Positions 26,767 through 34,573 of a stretch of DNA of 64,000 nt are shown here, in pieces. Below the pieces are notes generated by a model. That model did no database searches. It was not told the DNA's origin and was given only the letters and a program-made list of their open reading frames with translations. This DNA comes from Proteobacteria bacterium 005FR1 (lineage in GTDB: Bacteria > Pseudomonadota > Gammaproteobacteria > Pseudomonadales > Cellvibrionaceae). The stretch covers positions 2,912,309 through 2,976,308 of the forward strand of contig WACF01000001.1 in assembly GCA_026192395.1 (NCBI GenBank), in the 5' to 3' direction. Each line of letters starts with the position of its first letter. Position 1 is the stretch's first letter. Both the position numbers and the translations under genes were made by a program.

Positions 26767-28430
26767 CGTTGGCTGACTGCGGCGGCTGCCGCTGCTTCGC
26801 CACTCTTGGCCGGGCTGATCGCCGGACCATCGATAACCGTGCTGTTAACGGGTGCTCCTTGCATCGGATTCTTCACCGGCAGGTGTTTGGCCGGTTGCGC
26901 CTTGGGCTGCGGCTCCTCCATGTGCTTCGGCTTGTTCAGCTGCAAGTCGTCGAGCAGGGCCACTGAATGCGGGCTGGGGATCTGGTACATGGCCAGGATC
27001 TCCTGCTCTGATTCCTGGGCCTTCGCATTGTCGATCACCATCTGGTAGCCGTCTTCGTCCTTCAGCACCAGGTGCGAGCCTTCGGCACCATGCACCAGTT
27101 GCACGAAGTGCTTGAAGTCGCGAATGGGCGTGCCGTTGACGGAGTCCACGAGCCAGTTTTTCCAGTCGTGGTAGCCGAGGTTTACATCCGAGGCCAACAC
27201 TTTCAGCGCAACCACAATCTCACGCTTCTCATCCGACGCCCAGCGATTGCGCGCATGGAGGAATTCAGTTGGCGCACGTTTGTGCCAGTCGCCGCCCCAA
27301 CGTTTGATCAGGTTCATGTTCAGCGGCACAAACACCACGCCGCCGTAGATGTAGTATTCGGGGAGCTGATCGAACTGCTCGCGCTGCACCAGGCTGTAAT
27401 TGGCGAAACGCTTGGTCGCAGTGAGTTCAACCTCTTGCTTGACGCCGTTGCGGGAAATTACCGCTTTGATTTTGTCACCGACGTGGCGCTGATCCACTGC
27501 GTATTTGAAATCAGTGCGCATGTCGTCGTCCACCTGGATGGAGCCATCGTCGGCGATCTGGTAGCCGTCGATCTCCAGCAGGACGTCGTTGGTTTGCAGC
27601 ACCGACTCGGCTGCGGTGTGCTTGAAGATCTTGGTCACCAACACCCCGCCTTCATTCGGTGCTACTGAAAAGGCCTGCCTCATGGCCGGGCTTTCCAGTT
27701 TCTGCGTGCGGAATCCCAGATCGGGCACACCGTCGTGAGTACCGTCTTCGGCATCCTGCAGGACATGCTTGATCACGCTGGGCGGAACAAAGTAGCCCTG
27801 ATTTTCTGCACGGCCACCGAGGTTCGCCTGCATCACAACGCCAACGATCTGACGATCCACGATTACCGGGCCGCCGCTGTTGCCGGGGTTGATGGCGGCA
27901 TCGATCTGACCTGCCAGCAGGAAGCTGCCACTATGCGAGTAGTACTGGTGCTCGGTGCGGGACAGAATGCCCTTGGTGATGCTCAGGGAATTACCACCGC
28001 CGGGATAGCCATAAACGGACACTTCCCGCATTGGCTCGGGGAGATCGCCGATGGAAAGTGGCTGCAAGCCTTTGAAGAATTCTTCATTCTCCACTTCCAG
28101 AATCGCCAGATCCGCCTCGTGGGAAACGAAAACCACTTTCGCCAAATACTTGCGCGGATCGCCATGCTTCTGCGCCTGAATGTAGCGGGCATCGGCCACT
28201 ACGTGGGCGTTGGTCAGAATACGATTGTTCGCGATCACTGCACCGGAACCACTGCTCTGCTGCGCATTAAGCAGACGCCAGGGAGTGAAATAGTCAGGCG
28301 CTGCGGCGGTGGTGTGGATCTTGATTACCGCGTTTTGCAGACGCTGCATTTCTTCCGGTTTTGCCGAAGCAAAGCCAGCACCCATCATCAGAAGGCCAGC
28401 GATGGCCAGGCTGGTAAGTCGATTTCTCAT
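26763..28430 (-). CDS. Periplasmic Deg/HtrA-like serine protease (DEG9-like architecture)
   Basis: 555 aa with a signal peptide (about 1-23, ending FASA). The trypsin-like domain has a complete triad: His in TNAHVV, Asp in SHEADLAILE and Ser in NPGNSGGP. A PDZ-like domain follows (about 255-345, GGVLVTKIFKHTAAESVLQTNDVLLEIDG), then a long C-terminal region (about 350-500) similar in layout to the extended C-terminal part of DEG9-type proteases of plants and their bacterial relatives. The tail is Pro/Lys rich and disordered. Likely envelope protein quality control. Coupled to the DUF4124 gene. The DEG9 comparison is from recalled architecture, not alignment. Confidence 0.82.
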   Translation of the reverse strand: MRNRLTSLAIAGLLMMGAGFASAKPEEMQRLQNAVIKIHTTAAAPDYFTPWRLLNAQQSSGSGAVIANNRILTNAHVVADARYIQAQKHGDPRKYLAKVVFVSHEADLAILEVENEEFFKGLQPLSIGDLPEPMREVSVYGYPGGGNSLSITKGILSRTEHQYYSHSGSFLLAGQIDAAINPGNSGGPVIVDRQIVGVVMQANLGGRAENQGYFVPPSVIKHVLQDAEDGTHDGVPDLGFRTQKLESPAMRQAFSVAPNEGGVLVTKIFKHTAAESVLQTNDVLLEIDGYQIADDGSIQVDDDMRTDFKYAVDQRHVGDKIKAVISRNGVKQEVELTATKRFANYSLVQREQFDQLPEYYIYGGVVFVPLNMNLIKRWGGDWHKRAPTEFLHARNRWASDEKREIVVALKVLASDVNLGYHDWKNWLVDSVNGTPIRDFKHFVQLVHGAEGSHLVLKDEDGYQMVIDNAKAQESEQEILAMYQIPSPHSVALLDDLQLNKPKHMEEPQPKAQPAKHLPVKNPMQGAPVNSTVIDGPAISPAKSGEAAAAAAVSQR

Positions 28431-28497
28431 AATTTGTACCGTGTTACTTTTGTTGCTGACGGTTGTTATCGTTTTAGCTTGAGAGTCAGTCTAGACG

Positions 28498-28884
28498 TCA
28501 GTCGAGATCCTGCTGGCGAAAGCGATGAATCTGGCGCCTTTGTTTTTTGGTGGGTCTCTGCGGCGGAAAGTGGTCGAGCTGGCGCAACACGTCGCGCTCG
28601 GTGGCACGATTTTCCCGCGCCTTGATGCTCTCCTCGGTTTCCCGGTACAGACGCTGAGATTCCGGCGCGCCGCGGCGCTGCTCGGACAGCTCCAGCACTT
28701 CGACTTCCTTTTCGTCCCAGCCGGCACGAATCGTCAGCATCGTACCCGGCGTGATGTCGCGGCTTGGCTTCAGCCGCTGTCCCTCACTTTTCACATGACC
28801 GCTTTCGATGGCCTGCTTGGCCAGGCTGCGGGTCTTGAAAAAGCGTGCCGCCCATAGCCATTTGTCGATGCGTACTTTCTCCAT
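28498..28884 (-). CDS. hslR: Heat-shock protein 15 (Hsp15), S4-domain RNA-binding protein
   Basis: 128 aa, close to the 133 aa of E. coli HslR. It starts VRIDKWLWAARFFKTRSLAKQAIESGHVKSEGQR, the S4 RNA-binding fold, and ends with a basic tail (KKQRRQIHRFRQQDL). Hsp15 rescues stalled 50S subunits carrying peptidyl-tRNA after heat stress. It starts three bases after the yrfG-like gene, the same yrfG-hslR pairing as in E. coli. The hslO gene that normally follows is not here. Confidence 0.92.
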   Translation of the reverse strand: MEKVRIDKWLWAARFFKTRSLAKQAIESGHVKSEGQRLKPSRDITPGTMLTIRAGWDEKEVEVLELSEQRRGAPESQRLYRETEESIKARENRATERDVLRQLDHFPPQRPTKKQRRQIHRFRQQDLD

Positions 28885-28887
28885 GCT

Positions 28888-29574
28888 TCAGGTGTCGTCT
28901 GCCTCGGTGGTGTTGATTGCAGGAAAGATCTCGTCGAAATGATCGATTGCCGGGAATCGGGTGATGTTCGGCCGGGTAATCTGGCTATCCGGTTGATGGA
29001 TGCCGACCAGATGGCGGATACCGAAGGTGCGCGCGGACTCGAGAATCCGCTCCGTGTCATCGATGAACAGCGTGCGTTCGGGGTCGAACGGCTCTTGGAC
29101 CTGCAATTGGCGCCAAAATTCCTGCTCTTCCTTTGGGTACTGAAACTGATGCGAGGAGATCACCATGTCCAGCCACTGGTCGATGCGGGTCACTTCCAGC
29201 TTCAGGTCGAGGCTTTGAGGGTGGGCGTTCGTGATGAGCACCAGCTTCTTGTTGAGCTTCTGCAATCGCTGGAGGAACTCCCCCACAAAGGGGCGAATCT
29301 GGATTTTGTCTTTCACCTCCTCTTTGAGTGCCCGGATATCCAGATCCAGCGATTCGGACCAGTGCGTGAGGCAATACCACTTGAGTGTGCCCTCATGCGC
29401 TTTGATATGGGCCTGCAGCAGCCTGGTGGCCTCATCCAGTTCAACCCCGTGTGACTCGGCATAGCGCGCCGGCAGGTGCGTCAGCCAGAAATAATTGTCG
29501 AAGTGCAGGTCGAGGAGTGTGCCGTCCATATCCAGCAGAACGGTGTCGATGTCTTCCCAGGGTAGAGAGAGCAT
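28888..29574 (-). CDS. yrfG: HAD-family nucleotidase YrfG-like (GMP/IMP nucleotidase)
   Basis: 228 aa from the ATG at 29574. A longer in-frame start at 29790 would overlap cysQ's N-terminus and was rejected. HAD motifs: I DTVLLDMDGTLLD, II LVLITNAHP, III Lys in the QYPKEEQEFW region, IV LFIDDTERIL. E. coli YrfG (222 aa) dephosphorylates GMP and IMP; the length and LDLHFDNYFW after motif I fit this group. Divergent from cysQ and operon-linked to hslR. Confidence 0.88.
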   Translation of the reverse strand: MLSLPWEDIDTVLLDMDGTLLDLHFDNYFWLTHLPARYAESHGVELDEATRLLQAHIKAHEGTLKWYCLTHWSESLDLDIRALKEEVKDKIQIRPFVGEFLQRLQKLNKKLVLITNAHPQSLDLKLEVTRIDQWLDMVISSHQFQYPKEEQEFWRQLQVQEPFDPERTLFIDDTERILESARTFGIRHLVGIHQPDSQITRPNITRFPAIDHFDEIFPAINTTEADDT

Positions 29575-29707
29575 AAGTCTGTCGTTACCTGTTGATGTGT
29601 GTCCGGCGCCACGGCGCGAGCAGGGATCGGGTATCCTACTAAATGACGCCGCCGCCGTCCCCCGGCGTACTTCATGCGGCATACGTGTACAAACCAAAGG
29701 AGATTCC

Positions 29708-30553
29708 ATGTCAGAGCAGCTGTCACCAGAGTCCTTGCAGTCCTTAGCCGAACAGGTGATGGTGCTTTGCAAAGAGGCCGGAGAGGCCATCCTCAGCGTC
29801 TACAATCGCGCTCATGGCTTCGAAGTGGACACCAAGGCCGACGACTCGCCGTTAACCGAAGCGGATCTCGCGGCGCACCGCATTCTCGAGGCCGGGCTGA
29901 CCGGCTTGCTGGCGGGGGCGCCTGTGCTGTCCGAGGAATCGCCGATGCCTGACTTCAGTGAGCGCAAAGCCTGGGACCGCTACTGGCTGGTGGATCCCCT
30001 CGATGGCACCAAGGAGTTCGTGAACCGCAATGGTGAGTTTACCGTTAACGTGGCACTGATCGAGGCGGGTAGGCCCATCCTCGGCGTGGTTCATGTGCCG
30101 GTCTCGAAAGTCACCTATCTCGGTGCCCGAGGGCTGGGAGCCTCAAAGCGAGACGGCGAGATTTCCCGCCCGATTCGCGTGCGAACGGTCGCCGAGCGTC
30201 AGTCTTCCGGTCAGCCTGTCGAACTGGTCGCCAGCCGGCGCCACGGCGCGCAAGCGGTGGAGCGCCTGCTGGGCAGGGTTGGCGAAGCCTTAGGCCCTGT
30301 GGAAACCAAGAACATGGGTAGCTCTCTGAAGCTGTGCCTGGTGGCCGAGGGCCAGGCCGACCTTTATCCCCGCCTTGCCCCTACTGCGGAATGGGACACG
30401 GCAGCTGCACAGGCGGTCGTCGAAGCGGCCGGTGGGCTGGTGGTGGACGATGAGTTTCAGGTGCTTCGGTACAACCGCAAGGCGGACATCCTCAATCCCT
30501 ACTTTTACGTGATCGGCGATCAGAGCTACGACTGGCAGGCTCTGCTGAGCTGA
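29708..30553 (+). CDS. cysQ: 3'(2'),5'-bisphosphate nucleotidase CysQ
   Basis: 281 aa. Hydrolyses 3'-phosphoadenosine 5'-phosphate (PAP), the by-product of sulfate assimilation. Inositol-monophosphatase-fold motifs: SEESP (metal-binding Glu), the WLVDPLDGTKEFVNRNGEFTVN signature (about residues 96-117) and EWDTAAAQAVVEAAGG (about 231-246). ATG at 29708 has AGGAG upstream. It is divergent from yrfG with about 130 bases between starts. Confidence 0.94.
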   Translation: MSEQLSPESLQSLAEQVMVLCKEAGEAILSVYNRAHGFEVDTKADDSPLTEADLAAHRILEAGLTGLLAGAPVLSEESPMPDFSERKAWDRYWLVDPLDGTKEFVNRNGEFTVNVALIEAGRPILGVVHVPVSKVTYLGARGLGASKRDGEISRPIRVRTVAERQSSGQPVELVASRRHGAQAVERLLGRVGEALGPVETKNMGSSLKLCLVAEGQADLYPRLAPTAEWDTAAAQAVVEAAGGLVVDDEFQVLRYNRKADILNPYFYVIGDQSYDWQALLS

Positions 30554-30693
30554 CAGGCTCGTTCAGCGCGTCGTCGGAGTGTAAAGAAGTACAAAATCTC
30601 CGGGGCTTATTTCTTTTCTGAACTAATCTTTTCCTGAGACCTTACGAAAATGACTAAATAGAAGACGACAAGGAGGCTCCCTGCCGGGGGCTG

Positions 30694-30915
30694 ATGGTAC
30701 AAGTCGCCATGAAGAAATCCTCCTCCAATCGGCTGGGCCGAGCCTTTAACGACACGGCTCCGCTGAGACAGAAGCTCCAGGAAGAAATCACCAAGCTGGA
30801 GCGGCAGCTACAAGCGCTGCGCTTGAGCGATAATCCAGCCGATTTCGCCAAACTGGCCAGCTACGAAGAGATGATATCCGCTCGCCGCAACATGCTGAGT
30901 CGCCTACCCAGGTGA
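30694..30915 (+). CDS. Small coiled-coil hypothetical protein (73 aa)
   Basis: I do not recognise a family. The product is basic at the N-terminus (MKKSSSNRLGRAF from an alternative ATG at 30709), with a helix of heptad character (LRQKLQEEITKLERQLQALRLS) and a C-terminal YEEMISARRNMLSRLPR. A strong terminator follows four bases after the stop codon, which supports it being a real transcribed gene. No good ribosome site lies directly before either ATG; an AAGGAGG is 18-24 bases upstream of 30694, so the true start may be non-ATG. Confidence 0.6.
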   Translation: MVQVAMKKSSSNRLGRAFNDTAPLRQKLQEEITKLERQLQALRLSDNPADFAKLASYEEMISARRNMLSRLPR

Positions 30916-30919
30916 TGCC

Positions 30920-30941
30920 GGGGAGTTGGACTCCCCTTTTT
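30920..30941 (+). terminator. Rho-independent terminator after the 73-aa gene
   Basis: Seven-bp perfect stem GGGGAGT/ACTCCCC with a TGG loop followed by five T's. Confidence 0.88.
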
Positions 30942-30961
30942 CCGACTCGCTCCTCCCATCC

Positions 30962-31103
30962 CGTCATTCCGGCGCAGGCCGGAATCCATCATCGGAATTG
31001 CCACCAAAGATGAACGCCCCCTAAAGCTCAGTTGGAGCAGCGCGCCGAACGGAGAACCGATCCGTGTCCAAGGTTCTGGATTCCGGCCTGCGCCGGAATG
31101 ACG
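30962..31103. repeat. 142-bp MITE-like element with 27-bp perfect terminal inverted repeats
   Basis: The 27 bases 30962-30988 (starting CGTCATTCCGGCGCAGG) are the exact reverse complement of 31077-31103. Each arm is itself palindromic (CCGGCGCAGGCCGG type). The 88-bp interior has no gene. Arms of the CGTCATTCC...GGAATCCA type are a dispersed repeat I recall from many proteobacterial genomes. No transposase is present, so it is non-autonomous if mobile. Confidence 0.8.
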
Positions 31104-31140
31104 AAGGTGGTGGATTGAGGGCCCTGCGATATGCTGCGCT

Positions 31141-31235
31141 CCACTCTCCACTCTCCACTCTCCACTCTCCACTCTCCACTCTCCACTCTCCACTCTCCAC
31201 TCTCCACTCTCCACTCTCCACTCTCCACTCTCCAC
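31141..31235. repeat. Heptanucleotide tandem array (CCACTCT)n
   Basis: About 13 uninterrupted copies of the 7-mer CCACTCT from 31141, followed up to about 31270 by degenerate copies with C-rich variants (CCCCGCT, CCCCACT). It lies just upstream of the djlA-type gene starting at 31300, probably inside its promoter or leader. Perfect 7-mer arrays are prone to slippage, so copy number may vary and change spacing in the promoter. Confidence 0.92.
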
Positions 31236-31299
31236 CCCCGCTCCCCGCTCCCCACTCTCCACTCCCCATCCGATACAATGCGCCGAAAAGGAGTGAGAT

Positions 31300-32079
31300 G
31301 TGTTTATCGGCAAAATCATCGGTTTTCTCTTGGGGTACTGGATCGGCGGATTCTGGCTCGGCCTGCTCGGTCTGTTCATCGGCCACCTGTTTGACCGCGG
31401 CTATGCGATCGCCCGCCGGGGTGGCGGCCCGCAGCAGCGGCAGCGGATTCAGGACGTTTTCTTTCGCACCGTTTTTACGACCATGGGCCATCTGGCCAAA
31501 GCGGACGGGCGCATTTCCGAAGCGGAAGTGAAACAGACCGAACACTTCATGGCGCAGATGGGGCTCACTGCCGAGCACCGCCAGCAAGCCATCAGCCTGT
31601 TCAAGGAAGGTGCGGCGCTTGGGTTTGACATGCAGGCGCAGTTGCGGGAATTCCGAACGGTGTGCGGCCGTCACCGCAATCTGGTCCAACTCCTACTGGT
31701 TTATCTGATCCACGTGGCTGTTGCCGACGGGCGGATAGAGCCGAGTGAACAGCGGGTGCTGGGCGAAGTGGCAGAAGGCTTGGGCATTCCCCGTTTTGCC
31801 TTCGAGCAACTGTTGCGGATGATCCTCGCCCAGGAGGCTTTCGGCACTGGTCAGGTTCCGCGCGAAGACAACATCAAGCTGGCCTATGAAGCGCTTGGCG
31901 TAAAGGAGACCGCCAGTGATGCGGAAATCAAACGCGCCTACCGCAAACTGATGAGCCAATACCACCCGGATAAACTGATTGGTGAAGGTGTGCCCGACGA
32001 CATGGTGCAGGCGGCCACCGAACGTTCGCAGGAAATTCAGAAGGCCTACGACACCATCAAGAAAGCTCGGGGGAAATAA
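31300..32079 (+). CDS. djlA: DjlA-like membrane J-domain co-chaperone
   Basis: 259 aa. The N-terminal transmembrane segment is glycine-patterned (about residues 4-28, IGKIIGFLLGYWIGGFWLGLLGLFIG). A TerB-like helical domain follows (about 45-160, with HLAKADGRISEAEV and HVAVADGRIEPSE). The C-terminal J-domain (about 190-257, AYEALGVKETASDAEIKRAYRKLMSQYHPDKL) has an intact HPD. DjlA works with DnaK at the inner membrane. The GTG start at 31300 has AAGGAG about seven bases upstream. The tandem 7-mer array is 30-160 bases upstream. Confidence 0.93.
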   Translation: MFIGKIIGFLLGYWIGGFWLGLLGLFIGHLFDRGYAIARRGGGPQQRQRIQDVFFRTVFTTMGHLAKADGRISEAEVKQTEHFMAQMGLTAEHRQQAISLFKEGAALGFDMQAQLREFRTVCGRHRNLVQLLLVYLIHVAVADGRIEPSEQRVLGEVAEGLGIPRFAFEQLLRMILAQEAFGTGQVPREDNIKLAYEALGVKETASDAEIKRAYRKLMSQYHPDKLIGEGVPDDMVQAATERSQEIQKAYDTIKKARGK

Positions 32080-32082
32080 GCT

Positions 32083-32130
32083 AGCAGAAACGAAAAGCCC
32101 GGCGAAACTGCCGGGCTTTTCGTTTCTGCT
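32083..32130. terminator. Bidirectional rho-independent terminator
   Basis: Perfect 21-bp inverted repeat (32083-32103 and 32110-32130; core AAAAGCCCGGC/GCCGGGCTTTT) with a six-base loop, between the converging djlA-like and trhO genes. Confidence 0.93.
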
Positions 32131-32158
32131 CTATATGCTTTCACTGCTCGCAGCTCAA

Positions 32159-33178
32159 TCAACGTTTGGCTGCTTGCAATTCGGCTTGGCGTCGGGCCTC
32201 TTCCTCGCGCCGACGGCGTTTCTCTTCGCGCTTTTTCGCCAGAGCCGCCGCGGCATCCGCTCCGATGTGTTCCTCTCCGCGCTCGCGTGCAAGTCGGAGC
32301 TGCTTCTCGCGTTCGGCGAAGTTGGCTTTCTGTTCTTCGGTGAGTGAGTCAAAACAATGTGGACAGCTGATGCCGGCCTGATATTTGTCGCTGGCTTTGT
32401 CTTCATCGGTGATCGGCAAGCGGCAGGCGAAGCACTGATCGTAATCGCCTTTCTCCAGACGGTGATTCACCGTGACCCGATCATCGAAAACAAAGCATTC
32501 GCCTTCCCACAATGTTTCTTCTTCCGGCACGTCTTCGAGGTATTTGAGAATCCCGCCCTTGAGGTGGAAAACCTGATCGAAACCCTGCTCTTTCAAATAA
32601 GCGGTGGATTTTTCGCAGCGAATACCACCGGTGCAGAACATTGCGACTTTTTTGTGCTTGTTCGGATTCAGATTGTTCTTCACGTAGTCCGGAAATTCGC
32701 GAAATGTGGTGGTCTTCGGGTTGAGAGCGTGTTTGAAGGTGCCCACCTGTACTTCATAATCGTTGCGGGTATCAACCAGAATCACATCGGGATCCCTGAT
32801 CAGGGCGTTCCAGTCTTTCGGTTCCACATAGGTCCCGACCACCTGACGCGGGTCGATGCCCTCCACGCCCATGGTGACAATCTCTTTCTTGAGTTTGACC
32901 TTGCTGCGCTTGAAGGGCGGCGTATCCGTATAGGATTCCTTGTAATCGAGATCGGCCAGCCGCGGCTCGCGGCGCAGCCAGTCCAATACGAAGTCGATGC
33001 CCTTGCGGCTGCCGGCGATGGTGCCGTTGATGCCCTCTCTGGCCAGCAGAAGTGTGCCGCGCACCTTTTGCTGTTCCATGATATTGAGCAGGGGTTGGCG
33101 AAAGTCGGAATAGTCGGGCAGCGCGACAAATTTATAGAGCGCGCACACCACGACGGGGGCGTTCTGGGGAGTAGACAT
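32159..33178 (-). CDS. trhO: tRNA uridine 5-hydroxylase TrhO (rhodanese-domain, UPF0176/YceA)
   Basis: 339 aa. The N-terminal acylphosphatase-like domain (about 1-100, with [16 protein letters not shown]) is followed by a rhodanese domain (about 120-225) carrying the active-site loop [12 protein letters not shown], with Cys in the first position. A Cys-rich zinc-like region comes next (CFACRLP...CPHCFDSL) and a highly charged C-terminal tail ([16 protein letters not shown]). TrhO makes 5-hydroxyuridine at the tRNA wobble position using O2. Start at the ATG 33178 ([11 protein letters not shown]). Confidence 0.93.
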   Translation of the reverse strand: MSTPQNAPVVVCALYKFVALPDYSDFRQPLLNIMEQQKVRGTLLLAREGINGTIAGSRKGIDFVLDWLRREPRLADLDYKESYTDTPPFKRSKVKLKKEIVTMGVEGIDPRQVVGTYVEPKDWNALIRDPDVILVDTRNDYEVQVGTFKHALNPKTTTFREFPDYVKNNLNPNKHKKVAMFCTGGIRCEKSTAYLKEQGFDQVFHLKGGILKYLEDVPEEETLWEGECFVFDDRVTVNHRLEKGDYDQCFACRLPITDEDKASDKYQAGISCPHCFDSLTEEQKANFAEREKQLRLARERGEEHIGADAAAALAKKREEKRRRREEEARRQAELQAAKR

Positions 33179-33449
33179 CAATGACCTCATCTGCGGGCTG
33201 GAACGTAAATCCAGAGCAAATAGTGGAGCCGGAGCGAGCGAAACCCTTCCGGCGCGAAAGCGGGCGGTATTGTACTCAAAAGCCTCAGCAATGCGAGCCT
33301 GGGCGCGACGTGGAACAGGCGACGTTGGGTGTCAAAGCGGCTCTGATGCACTTGCTTTTGATTTGACTCAATAAAACCGAAGGCCTTACGGCACTAGACT
33401 GGATCGGAATTGCCGCTTCCCGGAAGCGCCACGCCCGTCGGAGAAGGCC

Positions 33450-34571
33450 ATGCATGCAAGAGCCTGCCTGTTTAGTGCCGCATTTCTGGCCGCGACCTCT
33501 GTCGCCTCGGCTTCCTTGGCCCAACGAGCTTCCGAACCGGACGGCAAATACATTTACCAGCAAGCCTGTGCTGCCTGTCATGGCGCGGAAGGCACCGGAG
33601 TACCACGTCACCAGCTCGGCTTTGACACGCCCGTTCCCGACTTTACCGACTGTGATTTTGCCAGCCGCGAGCCAAATGCCGACTGGGTTGCGGTGGCTCA
33701 TCAGGGCGGACCGGTCCGGGCTTTCTCCGAAATGATGCCCGCCTTCGGGGAAGCGCTCAGCGTGGCCGAACTGGAGTCAGCGGTTGAGCATATCCGCACC
33801 TTTTGCACCAATAAGACCTGGCCCCGTGGCGAGTTCAACCTCCCGCGAGCCCAGTTCACTACCAAGGCCTTCCCGGAAGACGAGCTCACGCTGGAGACCA
33901 CAATCCCCGCCGAAGGGCCTGACGCGATTCTCAATGAGCTGATCTACGAGCAACGATTTGGCGAGCGCAACCAGTTCGAGCTCGCGGTGCCTTTTGGCTG
34001 GCGGGACAACACCGCGGACCAGAACGAGGACGGCTGGCGATCGGGTCTGGGAGATATCACCCTCGGACTGAAGCGCGTGCTCTACGATGATCTGAAGAAA
34101 GGCTCGATTGTCAGCGGGATCTTCGAAGTGTCCTTGCCGACGGGCGACGATGCCGATGGCTTCGGTGCAGATACCGCGACCTTTGAGGCCTCGCTCGCCT
34201 ACGGTCAGATCCTGCCGGCCAACAGCTTCCTGCAAGCACAGCTTGGCTTTGATGTTCCGGAGGATGGTGACAAGGCCAATGAGGAGGCCTTCTTCCGCGT
34301 CGCGCTCGGACGCAGCTTTTTCCCTTTCAGTCGTTGGGGCCGGCCGTGGACTCCGATGGTGGAGTTTCTCGCCTCCCGGGAAAACGTCGACGACGCTGAC
34401 ACTCGATGGACCGCCGTACCCCAGCTGCAGATCATGCTTAGCGAACGCCAGCACGTGCGACTCAACATCGGCTACTCCGCGGCGCTGACCGACAAGGACA
34501 TTCGCGATGATCAATGGACGGTTTACCTGCTCTGGGACTGGTTCGACGGTGCGCTGAATGAGGGGTGGTAG
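33450..34571 (+). CDS. Cytochrome c domain fused to an outer-membrane/beta-barrel-like domain
   Basis: 373 aa. Signal peptide about 1-24. A monoheme cytochrome c domain (about 30-120) has the haem site C40-A-A-C43-H44 and a probable Met ligand in EMMPAFGEALS. The remaining 250 residues have no haem motif and are rich in alternating hydrophobic/aromatic stretches (FELAVPFGWRD, GDITLGLKRVLYD, RVALGRSFFPF, VRLNIGYSAAL, WTVYLLWDWF). Each resembles the beta strands of outer-membrane barrels of the transporter/MetA-like kind. The pairing suggests a haem anchored to, or feeding, an outer-membrane barrel. Its end overlaps the ribosome site of the next gene, a pentaheme cytochrome. Function unknown. 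Confidence 0.7.
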   Translation: MHARACLFSAAFLAATSVASASLAQRASEPDGKYIYQQACAACHGAEGTGVPRHQLGFDTPVPDFTDCDFASREPNADWVAVAHQGGPVRAFSEMMPAFGEALSVAELESAVEHIRTFCTNKTWPRGEFNLPRAQFTTKAFPEDELTLETTIPAEGPDAILNELIYEQRFGERNQFELAVPFGWRDNTADQNEDGWRSGLGDITLGLKRVLYDDLKKGSIVSGIFEVSLPTGDDADGFGADTATFEASLAYGQILPANSFLQAQLGFDVPEDGDKANEEAFFRVALGRSFFPFSRWGRPWTPMVEFLASRENVDDADTRWTAVPQLQIMLSERQHVRLNIGYSAALTDKDIRDDQWTVYLLWDWFDGALNEGW

Positions 34572-34573
34572 CG

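Noticed and set aside
31141-31235. CRISPR-like array
   Set aside because: The units are 7-bp contiguous copies with no spacers, so it is a simple tandem repeat.
31028-31394. Frames encoding ESGEWRV / LHSPLST repeats
   Set aside because: They are translations of the heptanucleotide array and the adjacent inverted repeat, with no codon bias or start signals.
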